From assembly GCA_910584985.1 (NCBI GenBank), contig CAJUDJ010000016.1, forward strand, positions 1-38,818: a stretch of DNA of 38,818 bases, given 5' to 3'. Below the pieces are notes generated by a model that did not search any database, was not told where the DNA came from, and saw nothing but the letters and a program-made list of their open reading frames with translations. Positions 15,869-22,991 of this stretch are shown piece after piece. The DNA comes from an uncultured Eubacterium sp. Lineage in GTDB: Bacteria; Bacillota; Clostridia; Oscillospirales; Acutalibacteraceae. A program made the translations under genes and the position numbers. Position 1 is the stretch's first letter, and every line of letters starts with the position of its first letter.

Positions 15869-16696
15869 TCAATAAAGCTTTTCTATTATATCTTCGTCAA
15901 TTTTATAGGTATGCTCATCCGCAGGAAAAGCACTGCTTTTCACTTCTTCGTCATACTGCCTGAAGGCAGCCGTCATCTGTTCTCCGATATTGGCATAGCG
16001 CTTCACAAATTTCGGTGTGAAATCAGAAAACATGCCCAGCATATCCTGATATACAAGCACCTGTCCATCGCATCCGTTTCCGGCACCGATACCGATTGTA
16101 ATAATATCAAGCTTATCTGTAATCAGCGAAGCAAGCTTTGCGGGCACGGCTTCAATCACAACAGCGAAAGCGCCTGCCTGCTGAACAGCCAATGCATCTT
16201 CAAGCAGCTGTTTTGCCGCATCGGCTGTTTTTCCCTGCACTCTGTTTCCGCCAAGCGCATTAACGGACTGCGGTGTAAGTCCGATATGCGCACACACGGG
16301 AATTCCCGCATCAACAATGGCTTTTATCTGCGGGCAAACCTCTTTTCCGCCCTCAAGCTTAACGGCATTTGCTCTGCCTTCCTTCATTAGCCGTCCTGCA
16401 TTTACAACGGCATCATAAACCGATGCCTGATAAGACATAAACGGCATATCCGCAACAACAAGCGCATCCTTTGCCCCCCTTGAAACAGCGGCAGTATGGT
16501 GAATCATATCCTCCATGGTTACGGAAACCGTGTCCTCATAACCAAGCATAACATTACCGAGTGAATCTCCTACAAGTATGGAATTGATGCCTGCATCGTT
16601 AATCAGCTTTGCCGTTGAATAATCATATGCCGTAAGCATAGATATTTTTGTTTTTTCCTGTTTTGCCTTTGCAAATGTTAAAACTGTGTTTTTCAT
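15869..16696 (-). CDS. panB: 3-methyl-2-oxobutanoate hydroxymethyltransferase
   Basis: Transfers a hydroxymethyl group from 5,10-methylene-tetrahydrofolate to 2-oxoisovalerate, giving ketopantoate. It has the Mg-binding blocks of the TIM-barrel PanB family: LVGDSLGNVMLGYEDT, VVADMPFMSYQ and the catalytic-Glu region VVIEAVPAKLA, with ICAHIGLTPQ-like text (VCAHIGLTPQSVNALGG). Length 275 is typical. Its ATG lies one base after the panG stop, so the two are coupled, and the ketopantoate it makes is the substrate of PanG. Second gene of the operon. Confidence 0.95.
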   Translation of the reverse strand: MKNTVLTFAKAKQEKTKISMLTAYDYSTAKLINDAGINSILVGDSLGNVMLGYEDTVSVTMEDMIHHTAAVSRGAKDALVVADMPFMSYQASVYDAVVNAGRLMKEGRANAVKLEGGKEVCPQIKAIVDAGIPVCAHIGLTPQSVNALGGNRVQGKTADAAKQLLEDALAVQQAGAFAVVIEAVPAKLASLITDKLDIITIGIGAGNGCDGQVLVYQDMLGMFSDFTPKFVKRYANIGEQMTAAFRQYDEEVKSSAFPADEHTYKIDEDIIEKLY

Positions 16697-16697
16697 A

Positions 16698-17573
16698 TCA
16701 GAAATTCTTCTCCTTATTTAATAAACGGTTTATGTCGGTGTAATCTCTTTCAGGGTATTTTTCTTTTGCAATTTCAGTCAGCTTTCGTGAAAGAAGCCGA
16801 TATAATTCCAAATCCTCTTCCTTTTTCAACACGGACAGATGCTTTTCAACCGTGGAAACATCGTTTCTGTCCACAGGGCCGGTTAAGGCATTCAAAGGGT
16901 CGTTTCGGCACACATTTTCCGCATTGTTCAGAAACAGCGGATTGATTACCTTTTGAGCCGCAGCATCGGAAAAGCCGCATTCTTCAAGCAGCTCCAGTGC
17001 AATGCGGTAAATTCCGATAACCAGATTGCTTGCCATTGCAAGAGCGGCATGATATTTCTGTTTGCTTTCTGCTTCAATAATCTGATAAGGATTACCCATT
17101 GTTTTCAGGATATTTTCAATAACAGGCATTTTTTCACTGCTGCCTTCAACTGTGAAAAATGCTTTGGAAATTTCCTTATAGGAATTTTCTTTGTCATTTA
17201 CCGCAAATGCAGGATGAACGGAAAATCCCCAGGCACCGGCGGCTTCAATATCTTTGAAAATTCCGGCAGAAAGTGCACCGCTGCAATGGCATAATATTTT
17301 ATCCTTAAGCTGATCTGATTTCCTGAGCTGTAAATAAACCTCACAAATGCAGGAATCAGGCACTGTTATAAAAATAACATCACTTATTTCTGCGAGCTCC
17401 CTGATGGTTTTGCAGGGCTTGCTTTGTGTAAAATCCGCTGCCTCGCAGGCATGTTCGTATGTATTGCTGAAATAGCCTGAAATATGCAGCTTTTTCACAA
17501 AAAAAGCACGGCCAAGAGTACATCCGACTCTGCCCGCGCCAATAAATCCGATAGATAAATTTTTACTGTTTAT
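16698..17573 (-). CDS. panG: PanG-type ketopantoate reductase (Rossmann + DUF2520), apparent ATA start
   Basis: Expected to reduce ketopantoate to pantoate with NAD(P)H, replacing the absent PanE. The N-terminal Rossmann motif is IGFIGAGRVG. VIFITVPDS and CHCSGALSA follow, then a helical DUF2520 domain with the KYHAALAMASNLVI block. PanG was described in Francisella with relatives in Clostridia. First position in a complete pan operon strongly supports the role. The start is odd: the promoter puts the transcript start near 17619, excluding the in-frame ATG at 17627, and no ATG/GTG lies downstream before the Rossmann motif. A good ribosome site (GAGGGTGG, 17585-17578) is correctly spaced to an ATA at 17573, giving 291 aa, the family length. 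A TTG at 17609 without ribosome site is the only conventional alternative. Confidence 0.85.
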   Translation of the reverse strand: MNSKNLSIGFIGAGRVGCTLGRAFFVKKLHISGYFSNTYEHACEAADFTQSKPCKTIRELAEISDVIFITVPDSCICEVYLQLRKSDQLKDKILCHCSGALSAGIFKDIEAAGAWGFSVHPAFAVNDKENSYKEISKAFFTVEGSSEKMPVIENILKTMGNPYQIIEAESKQKYHAALAMASNLVIGIYRIALELLEECGFSDAAAQKVINPLFLNNAENVCRNDPLNALTGPVDRNDVSTVEKHLSVLKKEEDLELYRLLSRKLTEIAKEKYPERDYTDINRLLNKEKNF

Positions 17574-17625
17574 TATACCACCCTCTTTTCCTAAAAATCC
17601 CGCGCACAAAGGTGCTTCGGGTTTC

Positions 17626-17654
17626 ATTATAAGACAGTATGAATAAAATATTAA
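17626..17654 (-). promoter_or_regulatory. Promoter of the pan-coa operon
   Basis: On the minus strand TTAATA (17654-17649), a 17-base spacer and TATAAT (17631-17626). The start would be near 17619, leaving a leader of about 46 bases with the GAGGGTGG ribosome site. I see no riboswitch-like structure in the leader. Confidence 0.6.
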
Positions 17655-17770
17655 GCACGGTACGGTTTCATCAGAATACCATCCGCAACTAATATACAAT
17701 ATAATTTTTGATTTGTAAAGAAAAACCTTTGTTTAATTAATTAAATCTTTAAATCTTATAAGAATGCAGA

Positions 17771-17808
17771 AAAATATCCGCCGTATTATCAAATGCGGCG
17801 GAATTTTT
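17771..17808. terminator. Bidirectional terminator
   Basis: TCCGCCG (17777-17783) pairs with CGGCGGA (17796-17802). ATTTTT follows on plus and TATTTTTC on minus. In use it ends the minus-strand phosphoesterase transcript upstream of the pan promoter. Confidence 0.75.
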
Positions 17809-17813
17809 AATTG

Positions 17814-18821
17814 CTATCTCCAAAGCACGGTTTCATTTATCATTTCTTCTCCGATGCTGCTTACGGATTTGATATTTATTTTATCTTGACTTAAGGAAAT
17901 CAAAGATGCAACATAGGTGCCTTTTCCGGCAGCATTTATTCCGCCGTCCACAAGCACGGGGAAGGGCCGGCTATCCATAAATTCACTTGTATGGGAATGA
18001 CCGCTCACAAGCAGGCTTACATGAAGTGTATCCAGCTTATCGTGTGCCGTTTCCGAAAGGTTTTCCTCCAGGCAGATATTTCTGTCGTGCGAAAGGGCTA
18101 TGGTTTTTGCATTGTCTGTGTTTTCAAGTGTATTCAGCCAGTCAACCATTTTTATACGGTTCTGTTCATAAACCACCATTTCGCCGTATTCCGAATGACT
18201 GTCCTTTTTATCTTCTCCGCTGTCAAGCACAATGAAATTATAAGCACCAAGCGAAGCGGTGTAATAAAAGCTTTCCATTCCGAGATAGCCTGCAAGATTT
18301 CCTGCTTCTCTGCCTCTTGTTTCATGATTCCCACGTGCAAAAAGCACAGGCATACTGCCGCCGCTTAAATCAGATGCAAGGGAAAGAAGATAGTCCGCAG
18401 CCTCCTGCTTAAACATCATTCCCGGGGCACAGTCGCCAAGCAGAATAACTGCCTGATAATCTTCAAGGCAGGAAACAGCTTTTTTTGCCTTTTCATTATG
18501 CGTATGCCAGTCGGATACGGAAAGAATATTGAAATGTTCACCAAGATTATCCTTAAATAAAACAGCTTCGCTTTCAATTGTTTTGCCGCTTCTGCCGCCG
18601 TAGCTGAGCTCGTCAATTATATGCGTTGAAAAAACTTTATATGTATTGCCGGATAGCTGTTCGTAAGGAACATGCACGGTATGTATGGTATCAGCCTTTT
18701 TCCTGCCGTTGTTTTCATCATATATTCTGATTTTTTTGCCAAGGTATTCATATTCAATATATGCCGTTGCGTTATCACTGGTTGAAAAGACAACGGAATA
18801 ATTTTTTCCGTTGTCAAACAC
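17814..18821 (-). CDS. Metallophosphoesterase domain protein (3' part of a gene split by a stop)
   Basis: The C-terminal 250 residues are a calcineurin-like metallophosphoesterase with its metal motifs in order: SDWHTH, LLGDCAPG, ARGNHETRG, LSHD and VSGHSHT. Before it lies a beta-rich segment (FDNGKNYSVVFSTSDNATAY) like the Fn3-type N-domain of purple-acid-phosphatase-like proteins. The open frame has only a GTG start with no ribosome site. Immediately upstream, in the same frame, SFCFTSGPVV continues the beta domain back to a TAA (18851-18849), which is the stop of the membrane gene at 18849-19358. I therefore read the two as one membrane-anchored phosphoesterase of about 513 residues interrupted by a nonsense codon. 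The substrate is unknown; extracytoplasmic phosphate esters are likely for this architecture. Confidence 0.8.
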   Translation of the reverse strand: MFDNGKNYSVVFSTSDNATAYIEYEYLGKKIRIYDENNGRKKADTIHTVHVPYEQLSGNTYKVFSTHIIDELSYGGRSGKTIESEAVLFKDNLGEHFNILSVSDWHTHNEKAKKAVSCLEDYQAVILLGDCAPGMMFKQEAADYLLSLASDLSGGSMPVLFARGNHETRGREAGNLAGYLGMESFYYTASLGAYNFIVLDSGEDKKDSHSEYGEMVVYEQNRIKMVDWLNTLENTDNAKTIALSHDRNICLEENLSETAHDKLDTLHVSLLVSGHSHTSEFMDSRPFPVLVDGGINAAGKGTYVASLISLSQDKINIKSVSSIGEEMINETVLWR

Positions 18822-18848
18822 AACCGGGCCTGATGTAAAGCAGAAAGA

Positions 18849-19358
18849 TTAAACAGGGAATACAGCATTGAATACAACAAATACCATTGCCGCTGAAATA
18901 ATTCCGGCAAGTGCTTTTTTCAGCACTTTTTCTTTTATGTTCGGAATGATAAAAAGGGCGGCCGATATTCCCGTAACAGCCAGCCACAGGGGCAGAATTT
19001 CCCTGCAAAGCTTCCATGCAACGGAATTGCTTTCACTGCCGGAAACAATAAGATTAACAAGCACCACGATTGAAAATACTGCTGAAAACAGTTCACAAGC
19101 AAGCTGCAGAATCTGGAATATCTTTTTCCGGCATAAATCGGAATGCTTCATTATAAGCGCGGCTTCAGCCAGAAGAATGCCTGTATTCAGCAGAGCAAAA
19201 CTGTAAAGAATAAGTGAAAATCCGCTGAACAGTGCATTGTCTATAAAAACATAACCGAAACGAAATGAATAATTCAAAAGCACAGAAACAGCCGATGCTG
19301 CCAGGCAGATCAAAACTGTGCATTTGCTGAAAAACAGCTTATTCAGAAAAATTTTCAT
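18849..19358 (-). CDS. Five-helix membrane domain (5' part of the split phosphoesterase gene)
   Basis: A 169-residue integral membrane segment with about five helices (near 12-29, 44-65, 83-106, 119-137, 148-168) and short charged loops such as KHSDLCRKK and NIKEKVLKK. It ends NAVFPV at a TAA, and the same frame then continues straight into the beta domain and phosphoesterase at 17814-18821. Clostridial metallophosphoesterases with this layout (helical bundle, Fn3-like domain, phosphoesterase) are familiar, so the stop looks like a nonsense mutation in one gene. The start is well supported: GAGGGG lies before the ATG, and a strong promoter lies at 19427-19455. If the stop is real, only this membrane piece is made unless there is readthrough. 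Confidence 0.7.
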   Translation of the reverse strand: MKIFLNKLFFSKCTVLICLAASAVSVLLNYSFRFGYVFIDNALFSGFSLILYSFALLNTGILLAEAALIMKHSDLCRKKIFQILQLACELFSAVFSIVVLVNLIVSGSESNSVAWKLCREILPLWLAVTGISAALFIIPNIKEKVLKKALAGIISAAMVFVVFNAVFPV

Positions 19359-19426
19359 AAAAGCCCCTCTTCTTTTATAAGAACAATTCAGTACAGGCTG
19401 AAACTTTTTGCTTTTCGCCTGATTTC

Positions 19427-19455
19427 ACTATAACATGTATAACAGAAAGTTTCAA
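19427..19455 (-). promoter_or_regulatory. Strong promoter of the split membrane phosphoesterase gene
   Basis: On the minus strand TTGAAA (19455-19450), exactly 17 bases, then TATAGT (19432-19427), preceded by TG one base upstream. The leader is about 62 bases. Confidence 0.65.
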
Positions 19456-19613
19456 CACATCTGGTTGTTTTCAGCAAAAGAAATCCGTGCTTTTATTTTA
19501 AAAAACACGGATAAAATAGTTATAAATGATTCAAATTTGCGTTGCCGTTTTGATAAATAATCAACACTATTGCAGATTTTTGCAGCACTATTTATAAAAA
19601 TGCTGTTTTTTTA

Positions 19614-19952
19614 CTATTTTTCGGTATAATGTTCAAAACGGTCAAGGAAATAGTCAAGTGTATGAAAAACGAACTGTCTGTCTTTTGGCAGCAGCTTCAG
19701 TGCACGCATTGTGATCTCATCCAATTTGGCTTTTGTGCCTGTGACTGTTTCACAGCACAGCATATAATCCAGCGATATGCCTGATAAATTTGAAAATTTT
19801 ATAAAAAAGTCAATGCTCGGGGCTCTTTTTCCCGTTTCAATATGGCTCATATAGGTTGTGTCATATCCTAAAAGTTCTGCAAGTTTTTCCTGTGTAAGAT
19901 TTTCTTTTTTACGGTAATCTTTAATGACTTTTCTGTAATAATCCGTTTCCAT
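19614..19952 (-). CDS. XRE-family transcriptional regulator, 112 aa
   Basis: A small DNA-binding protein. Residues 8-63 form a Cro/C1-type helix-turn-helix: IKDYRKKENLTQEKLAELLG, then YMSHIETGKRAPSIDFFIKFS, with the usual N-L-T-Q and IETGKR words. The last 45 residues are helical and charged and probably dimerise. It is divergent from a second HTH gene at 20121, with a shared 168-base intergenic region that contains palindromic sequence, so autoregulation or cross-regulation is plausible. It could also act on the neighbouring phosphoesterase gene. No phage genes surround it, so I regard it as a host regulator. Target unknown. Confidence 0.85.
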   Translation of the reverse strand: METDYYRKVIKDYRKKENLTQEKLAELLGYDTTYMSHIETGKRAPSIDFFIKFSNLSGISLDYMLCCETVTGTKAKLDEITMRALKLLPKDRQFVFHTLDYFLDRFEHYTEK

Positions 19953-20025
19953 ACAAGCACCTCTTTCCGATACATTATAGTATAGACAATTTATCAGCTT
20001 TATTTAATTGCCTATTTGACTTTTA

Positions 20026-20054
20026 TTGACATATAGTCATTATTTTGGTAGTAT
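20026..20054 (+). promoter_or_regulatory. Promoter with embedded palindrome (possible operator)
   Basis: TTGACA (20026-20031), 17 bases, TAGTAT (20049-20054) with TG one base upstream of the -10. TGAC and GTCA (20027-20030 and 20036-20039) form an inverted repeat with a 5-base gap that includes part of the -35 box. A repressor bound there would block the gene at 20121. A TATAAT for the divergent gene lies near 19976 on the minus strand without a clear -35. Confidence 0.55.
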
Positions 20055-20120
20055 ATTCTGTAATTCGGATGAGCTGCATCTTTTCTTAATATTTTGATTT
20101 ATAAAAAGTGAGGTAGATTT

Positions 20121-20678
20121 ATGCACGAAAAAATTAAGTTTCTCAGGCAGACATTGGGATTAACGGAAAAGGAAATATCCTCCTTTCTGAATGTTTCTTT
20201 CTATAAATATATTTCCTTTGAAAAGGCAGAAATGGACGTATCCTGCGACATCGCAATTTTGCTTTCAAAGTTGTACGGAATACATGCGGAATGGATGATT
20301 TACAGTTGCACCAGCAATAATGATTTGCTTTATGAACTGCAAAAGCAGGGGCTTTTGAACCGGGAAAAAGAATATGTGCTTGAAAAACTGAAATATAATT
20401 TGTTTCATAATAAGGATCAGAAAATCACTTACAGTGCCGTGAAAAGGGTTAAGGATGATATTCTGAAAAATATAGCCGAGTCCGTAACGGATTTAATGAG
20501 AAGAAGAAATAGAAGTGTTAAGGAATTTGCCGCATATGTGGGAATGAAAGAAAAAAGCGTTGCCTCTATACTGGCACAGAAAAGATTTATAGAAATTGAC
20601 GAGCTTGTCAGAATCTCGAAAAAAACCGGATGCCCGATAAACAGCATGATAAATAAAAAACACACACCTCAGCTTTAA
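20121..20678 (+). CDS. Protein with two helix-turn-helix regions, XRE-like
   Basis: A 185-residue protein that appears to carry two lambda-repressor-like DNA-binding folds. The first (about 3-60) reads IKFLRQTLGLTEKEISSFLN then YKYISFEKAEMDVSCDIAIL and leads into a segment (LSKLYGIHAEWMI). The second (about 113-178) reads DLMRRRNRSVKEFAAYVGM then KSVASILAQKRFIEIDELV. Between them is a helical charged linker. Two tandem HTH folds in one small chain could let a monomer bind a palindrome or two spaced half-sites. The ATG follows GAGGT (20110-20114) at proper spacing. Divergent from the XRE gene at 19614, and the stop lies in a terminator hairpin. Target unknown. Confidence 0.8.
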   Translation: MHEKIKFLRQTLGLTEKEISSFLNVSFYKYISFEKAEMDVSCDIAILLSKLYGIHAEWMIYSCTSNNDLLYELQKQGLLNREKEYVLEKLKYNLFHNKDQKITYSAVKRVKDDILKNIAESVTDLMRRRNRSVKEFAAYVGMKEKSVASILAQKRFIEIDELVRISKKTGCPINSMINKKHTPQL

Positions 20679-20694
20679 CTGAAGCGTGTGTTTT
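20655..20694. terminator. Bidirectional terminator overlapping a stop codon
   Basis: AAAAAACACAC pairs with GTGTGTTTTTT over 11 bases, with TCAG/CTGA closing the loop. The hairpin covers the stop of the HTH gene (20678) and lies 11 bases beyond the stop of the converging GH27 gene. Confidence 0.8.
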
Positions 20695-20704
20695 TTATTG
20701 CAGT

Positions 20705-22438
20705 TTATTTGCTTATTCTGTAAACCTTAACGCCATGACCCGGCATAGAGGCAGAAATGATATTTGCCGAAAATTTTTCATCGCTCCAGAGCTCATGAAC
20801 GGAATAAGAGGACTGGGTTGCGCCGAAATCAAGATATTCATCGGCTGAGAGATCATTAATATTAAACGAAAGGCCTTTGCTTTTACTGCTTGTGTTAAAG
20901 AAACAGAGTGCAGTGTCCCCGTTTGCAAGCGGGCGGGCAATAATATCAATTCCCTGAAATTTCTTAATTCTTTTAGCTGCTTTTCCAAGCGTGTCCTGAT
21001 CAATGGCAATCAGCTCTTTGTTTGTAACAATATTGAGAACCGGATGATTTGCAATGGCTGTTCCGTCTTCATTTACAAACTGTCTTATGTCATTTCCGAG
21101 CACAAGCGGAGCTGCCATCATGCACCAAAGTGAAAAATGGGTTTTGTTTTCATCCACGGTCAGCTTGCCGTTTCCAACCTCAAGCATATCGGGATCATTC
21201 CATGCACCCGGCTTTGCATATTTATAAAGCCCGATGTTGCGAAGATAAATGAAATAAATGCTTTTCCAGAAAGGCATAATATCGTGCGTTGTGCGCCAAA
21301 GGTTTCCTGCCTTTGCGCCCCAGTGCCATGGCAGCGATGTTCCCCATTCGCAGATGGAGAAAACAATCGGTTTTTCGGGATTTCCTGTTTTTTCAGACAC
21401 TGCTTTTGATGCCTTTTTCAGTTCCCGTGCCATTCTGGAATACTGCACATAGGAACTGTCCGCCAGCGTGCGCACAGGATTTCTTAAAACAATTTCGTTT
21501 TCGCCTGTATTCAGTTTAACGATAAGCTGGAGCCTTCCCGTGGGATTGAAGCCCTTTGTTTTCGGTGCAAAAACTTCGTATATTTCACCGTTTACAACCA
21601 CTTGAAGGTATTGCTCATGGTGCAGGTTCAGGCTTTTGTAAATCAGCAGTGTAAGCACATATTCTCCGCTTATATTGATTACGGGTTTAAAGGTTGCCGT
21701 GCCGGCATTGTGGTTTAAAAGACCAATGGCCTTTCCGCTCGGCAGACGGCCGATGTTTACCACACAGGCTCTTCCCGTAAATTTTGCATCGTTCGGATTC
21801 AGTGTATATTCAACGGCCTGTCCCGGTCTGTTCAGCTCTATACCTTCAATAACAGGTGCATCGCCGCTGATTTTTTTGTTGTGGCAGAAATCATACTTAA
21901 AAAATTCACATCCCCATTCGGCAATGGTTTTTGCATCCACTGCTTCATTTCCAAGGCTTGCCGGCAAATCCTCACAGGTAAGCGTGCCGTTTGAGGAGTA
22001 GAGACCAACCTTCATGCCCATATGATTAATTTTTTCAATTAAAGATGGAATCCCGGAAGGGAATTTCCCCAAATCTCCCTGCAGTCTGCCGTTTTCATCA
22101 CGGAAGGAGCTGTGCCAGCAGTCATCAATGTTTATGTATTTATATCCTGCATCCATCAGGCCTGAAAGGCGCATAGCTGCAGCAGTGCTTAAAATCAGCT
22201 CTTCGCTTATATTTTGCTTAAAGGTATTCCAGCTGCTCCAGCCCATCGGGGGCGTTAAGGCAGCGCCGCTGCTGTAATCCTGTTCCTTTTCAACATCTAT
22301 TGTGATTTTGGTGGGTGTTCCCATTTTTTCAAGTGCACAAAGCGGGCATTTTCCGCTTTTTCTGTATTTAATAAACCAGCTTGCAAATGCACATAAAGCA
22401 GCAATAATCAGAATGAGCAGTAAAATCAGAAACCACAT
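20705..22438 (-). CDS. Glycoside hydrolase family 27 alpha-galactosidase-like enzyme with inserted beta domain
   Basis: A retaining GH27 enzyme (alpha-galactosidase or close activity). Residues 1-22 are a membrane helix followed by a KCPLC pair (31-34). The barrel starts PPMGWSSWN (63-71) and continues YINIDDCW (101-108). The nucleophile is Asp183 in FFKYDFCHN and the acid/base is probably Asp386 in WRTTHDI. WNDPDMLEVGN (413-423) is another family block. Between nucleophile and acid/base, residues about 191-330 form an extra beta-rich domain (ending with GENEIVLRNP) resembling a carbohydrate-binding module of the CBM35/CBM6 type, placed in a barrel loop. A C-terminal beta-sandwich closes the protein. 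Being N-terminally anchored, it may face outside, although GH27 Firmicute homologues vary. It lies 27 bases after a small multidrug export family gene. Confidence 0.88.
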   Translation of the reverse strand: MWFLILLLILIIAALCAFASWFIKYRKSGKCPLCALEKMGTPTKITIDVEKEQDYSSGAALTPPMGWSSWNTFKQNISEELILSTAAAMRLSGLMDAGYKYINIDDCWHSSFRDENGRLQGDLGKFPSGIPSLIEKINHMGMKVGLYSSNGTLTCEDLPASLGNEAVDAKTIAEWGCEFFKYDFCHNKKISGDAPVIEGIELNRPGQAVEYTLNPNDAKFTGRACVVNIGRLPSGKAIGLLNHNAGTATFKPVINISGEYVLTLLIYKSLNLHHEQYLQVVVNGEIYEVFAPKTKGFNPTGRLQLIVKLNTGENEIVLRNPVRTLADSSYVQYSRMARELKKASKAVSEKTGNPEKPIVFSICEWGTSLPWHWGAKAGNLWRTTHDIMPFWKSIYFIYLRNIGLYKYAKPGAWNDPDMLEVGNGKLTVDENKTHFSLWCMMAAPLVLGNDIRQFVNEDGTAIANHPVLNIVTNKELIAIDQDTLGKAAKRIKKFQGIDIIARPLANGDTALCFFNTSSKSKGLSFNINDLSADEYLDFGATQSSYSVHELWSDEKFSANIISASMPGHGVKVYRISK

Positions 22439-22465
22439 AATCGTTCTCCTAAAAAATAATTGTTA

Positions 22466-22981
22466 TTAAGCAAAAATGGCATTTCCCACAACAAGGGAAA
22501 GTATTGTCATAATAAGGCCTGCAATGAAAACGCCGATGGCGATAACGCCGAAGGATTTCTTTTTGTTAAGGTGAAGAAGGGAAGCAAGCAGTGCGCCGGT
22601 CCATCCGCCTGTTCCGGGCAGCGGAATTGCAACAAAAAGCAGCAGACCCCATATGCCGTATTTATCTATCTTATCCCGTTTCTTTAATGTTTTTTCCTCA
22701 AGCCAGAAAACAATTTTATTGATTCCCGGCACTTTTTTCAATATTTCAAATATCCAGTTTATCAGAAGCAGAATAAAGGGAATCGGAAGAATATTTCCCA
22801 AAAAGCTGATGATAAATCCTACAAACGGATTCATCTGAAGCAAAACAATGGCAGTAAACATACCAAGCCTGCATTCCAGAATGGGGAAAAGCGAAATGAT
22901 GAACACAACAAGCCAGTCCGGTATACCGTGGGCTGTTAAAAATTCCTGAATATTCGTGCAGATTTCCTGAATCATAGTCAT
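22466..22981 (-). CDS. Small multidrug export family membrane protein (COG2426-like)
   Basis: A 171-residue polytopic membrane protein. It has helices near 24-40 (PDWLVVFIISLFPILECRLG), 42-62, 65-85, then a charged cytoplasmic loop (EEKTLKKRDKIDKYG), a helix with VAIPLPGTGGWTGALLA, and a final helix near 145-168. PILECR-G and PLPGTGGWTG are the hallmarks of the family called small multidrug export protein. Its transport function is poorly established, and the name should not be read as proven drug efflux. It lies 10 bases after the Nudix gene and 27 before GH27, so the three are probably one transcript. Confidence 0.85.
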   Translation of the reverse strand: MTMIQEICTNIQEFLTAHGIPDWLVVFIISLFPILECRLGMFTAIVLLQMNPFVGFIISFLGNILPIPFILLLINWIFEILKKVPGINKIVFWLEEKTLKKRDKIDKYGIWGLLLFVAIPLPGTGGWTGALLASLLHLNKKKSFGVIAIGVFIAGLIMTILSLVVGNAIFA

Positions 22982-22991
22982 TTCTCCTGAA

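Noticed and set aside
15734..16390. Long plus-strand ORF (218 codons) opposite panC/panB
   Set aside because: It is the antisense shadow of two clearly real genes, Cys/His/Phe-rich in the way shadows are, without ribosome site or family match.
17600..17627. ATG at 17627 as the panG start
   Set aside because: It overlaps the -10 box of the best promoter and adds residues not typical of the family; the ribosome site lies 40 bases further on.
17574..17700. Possible riboswitch ahead of the pan operon
   Set aside because: The leader is only about 46 bases and shows no stable fold or known aptamer motif.
19399..19454. Inverted repeat TGAAACTTT/AAAGTTTCA around the phosphoesterase promoter
   Set aside because: The arms are 38 bases apart, AT-rich and partly overlap the -35 hexamer; too likely by chance to call an operator.
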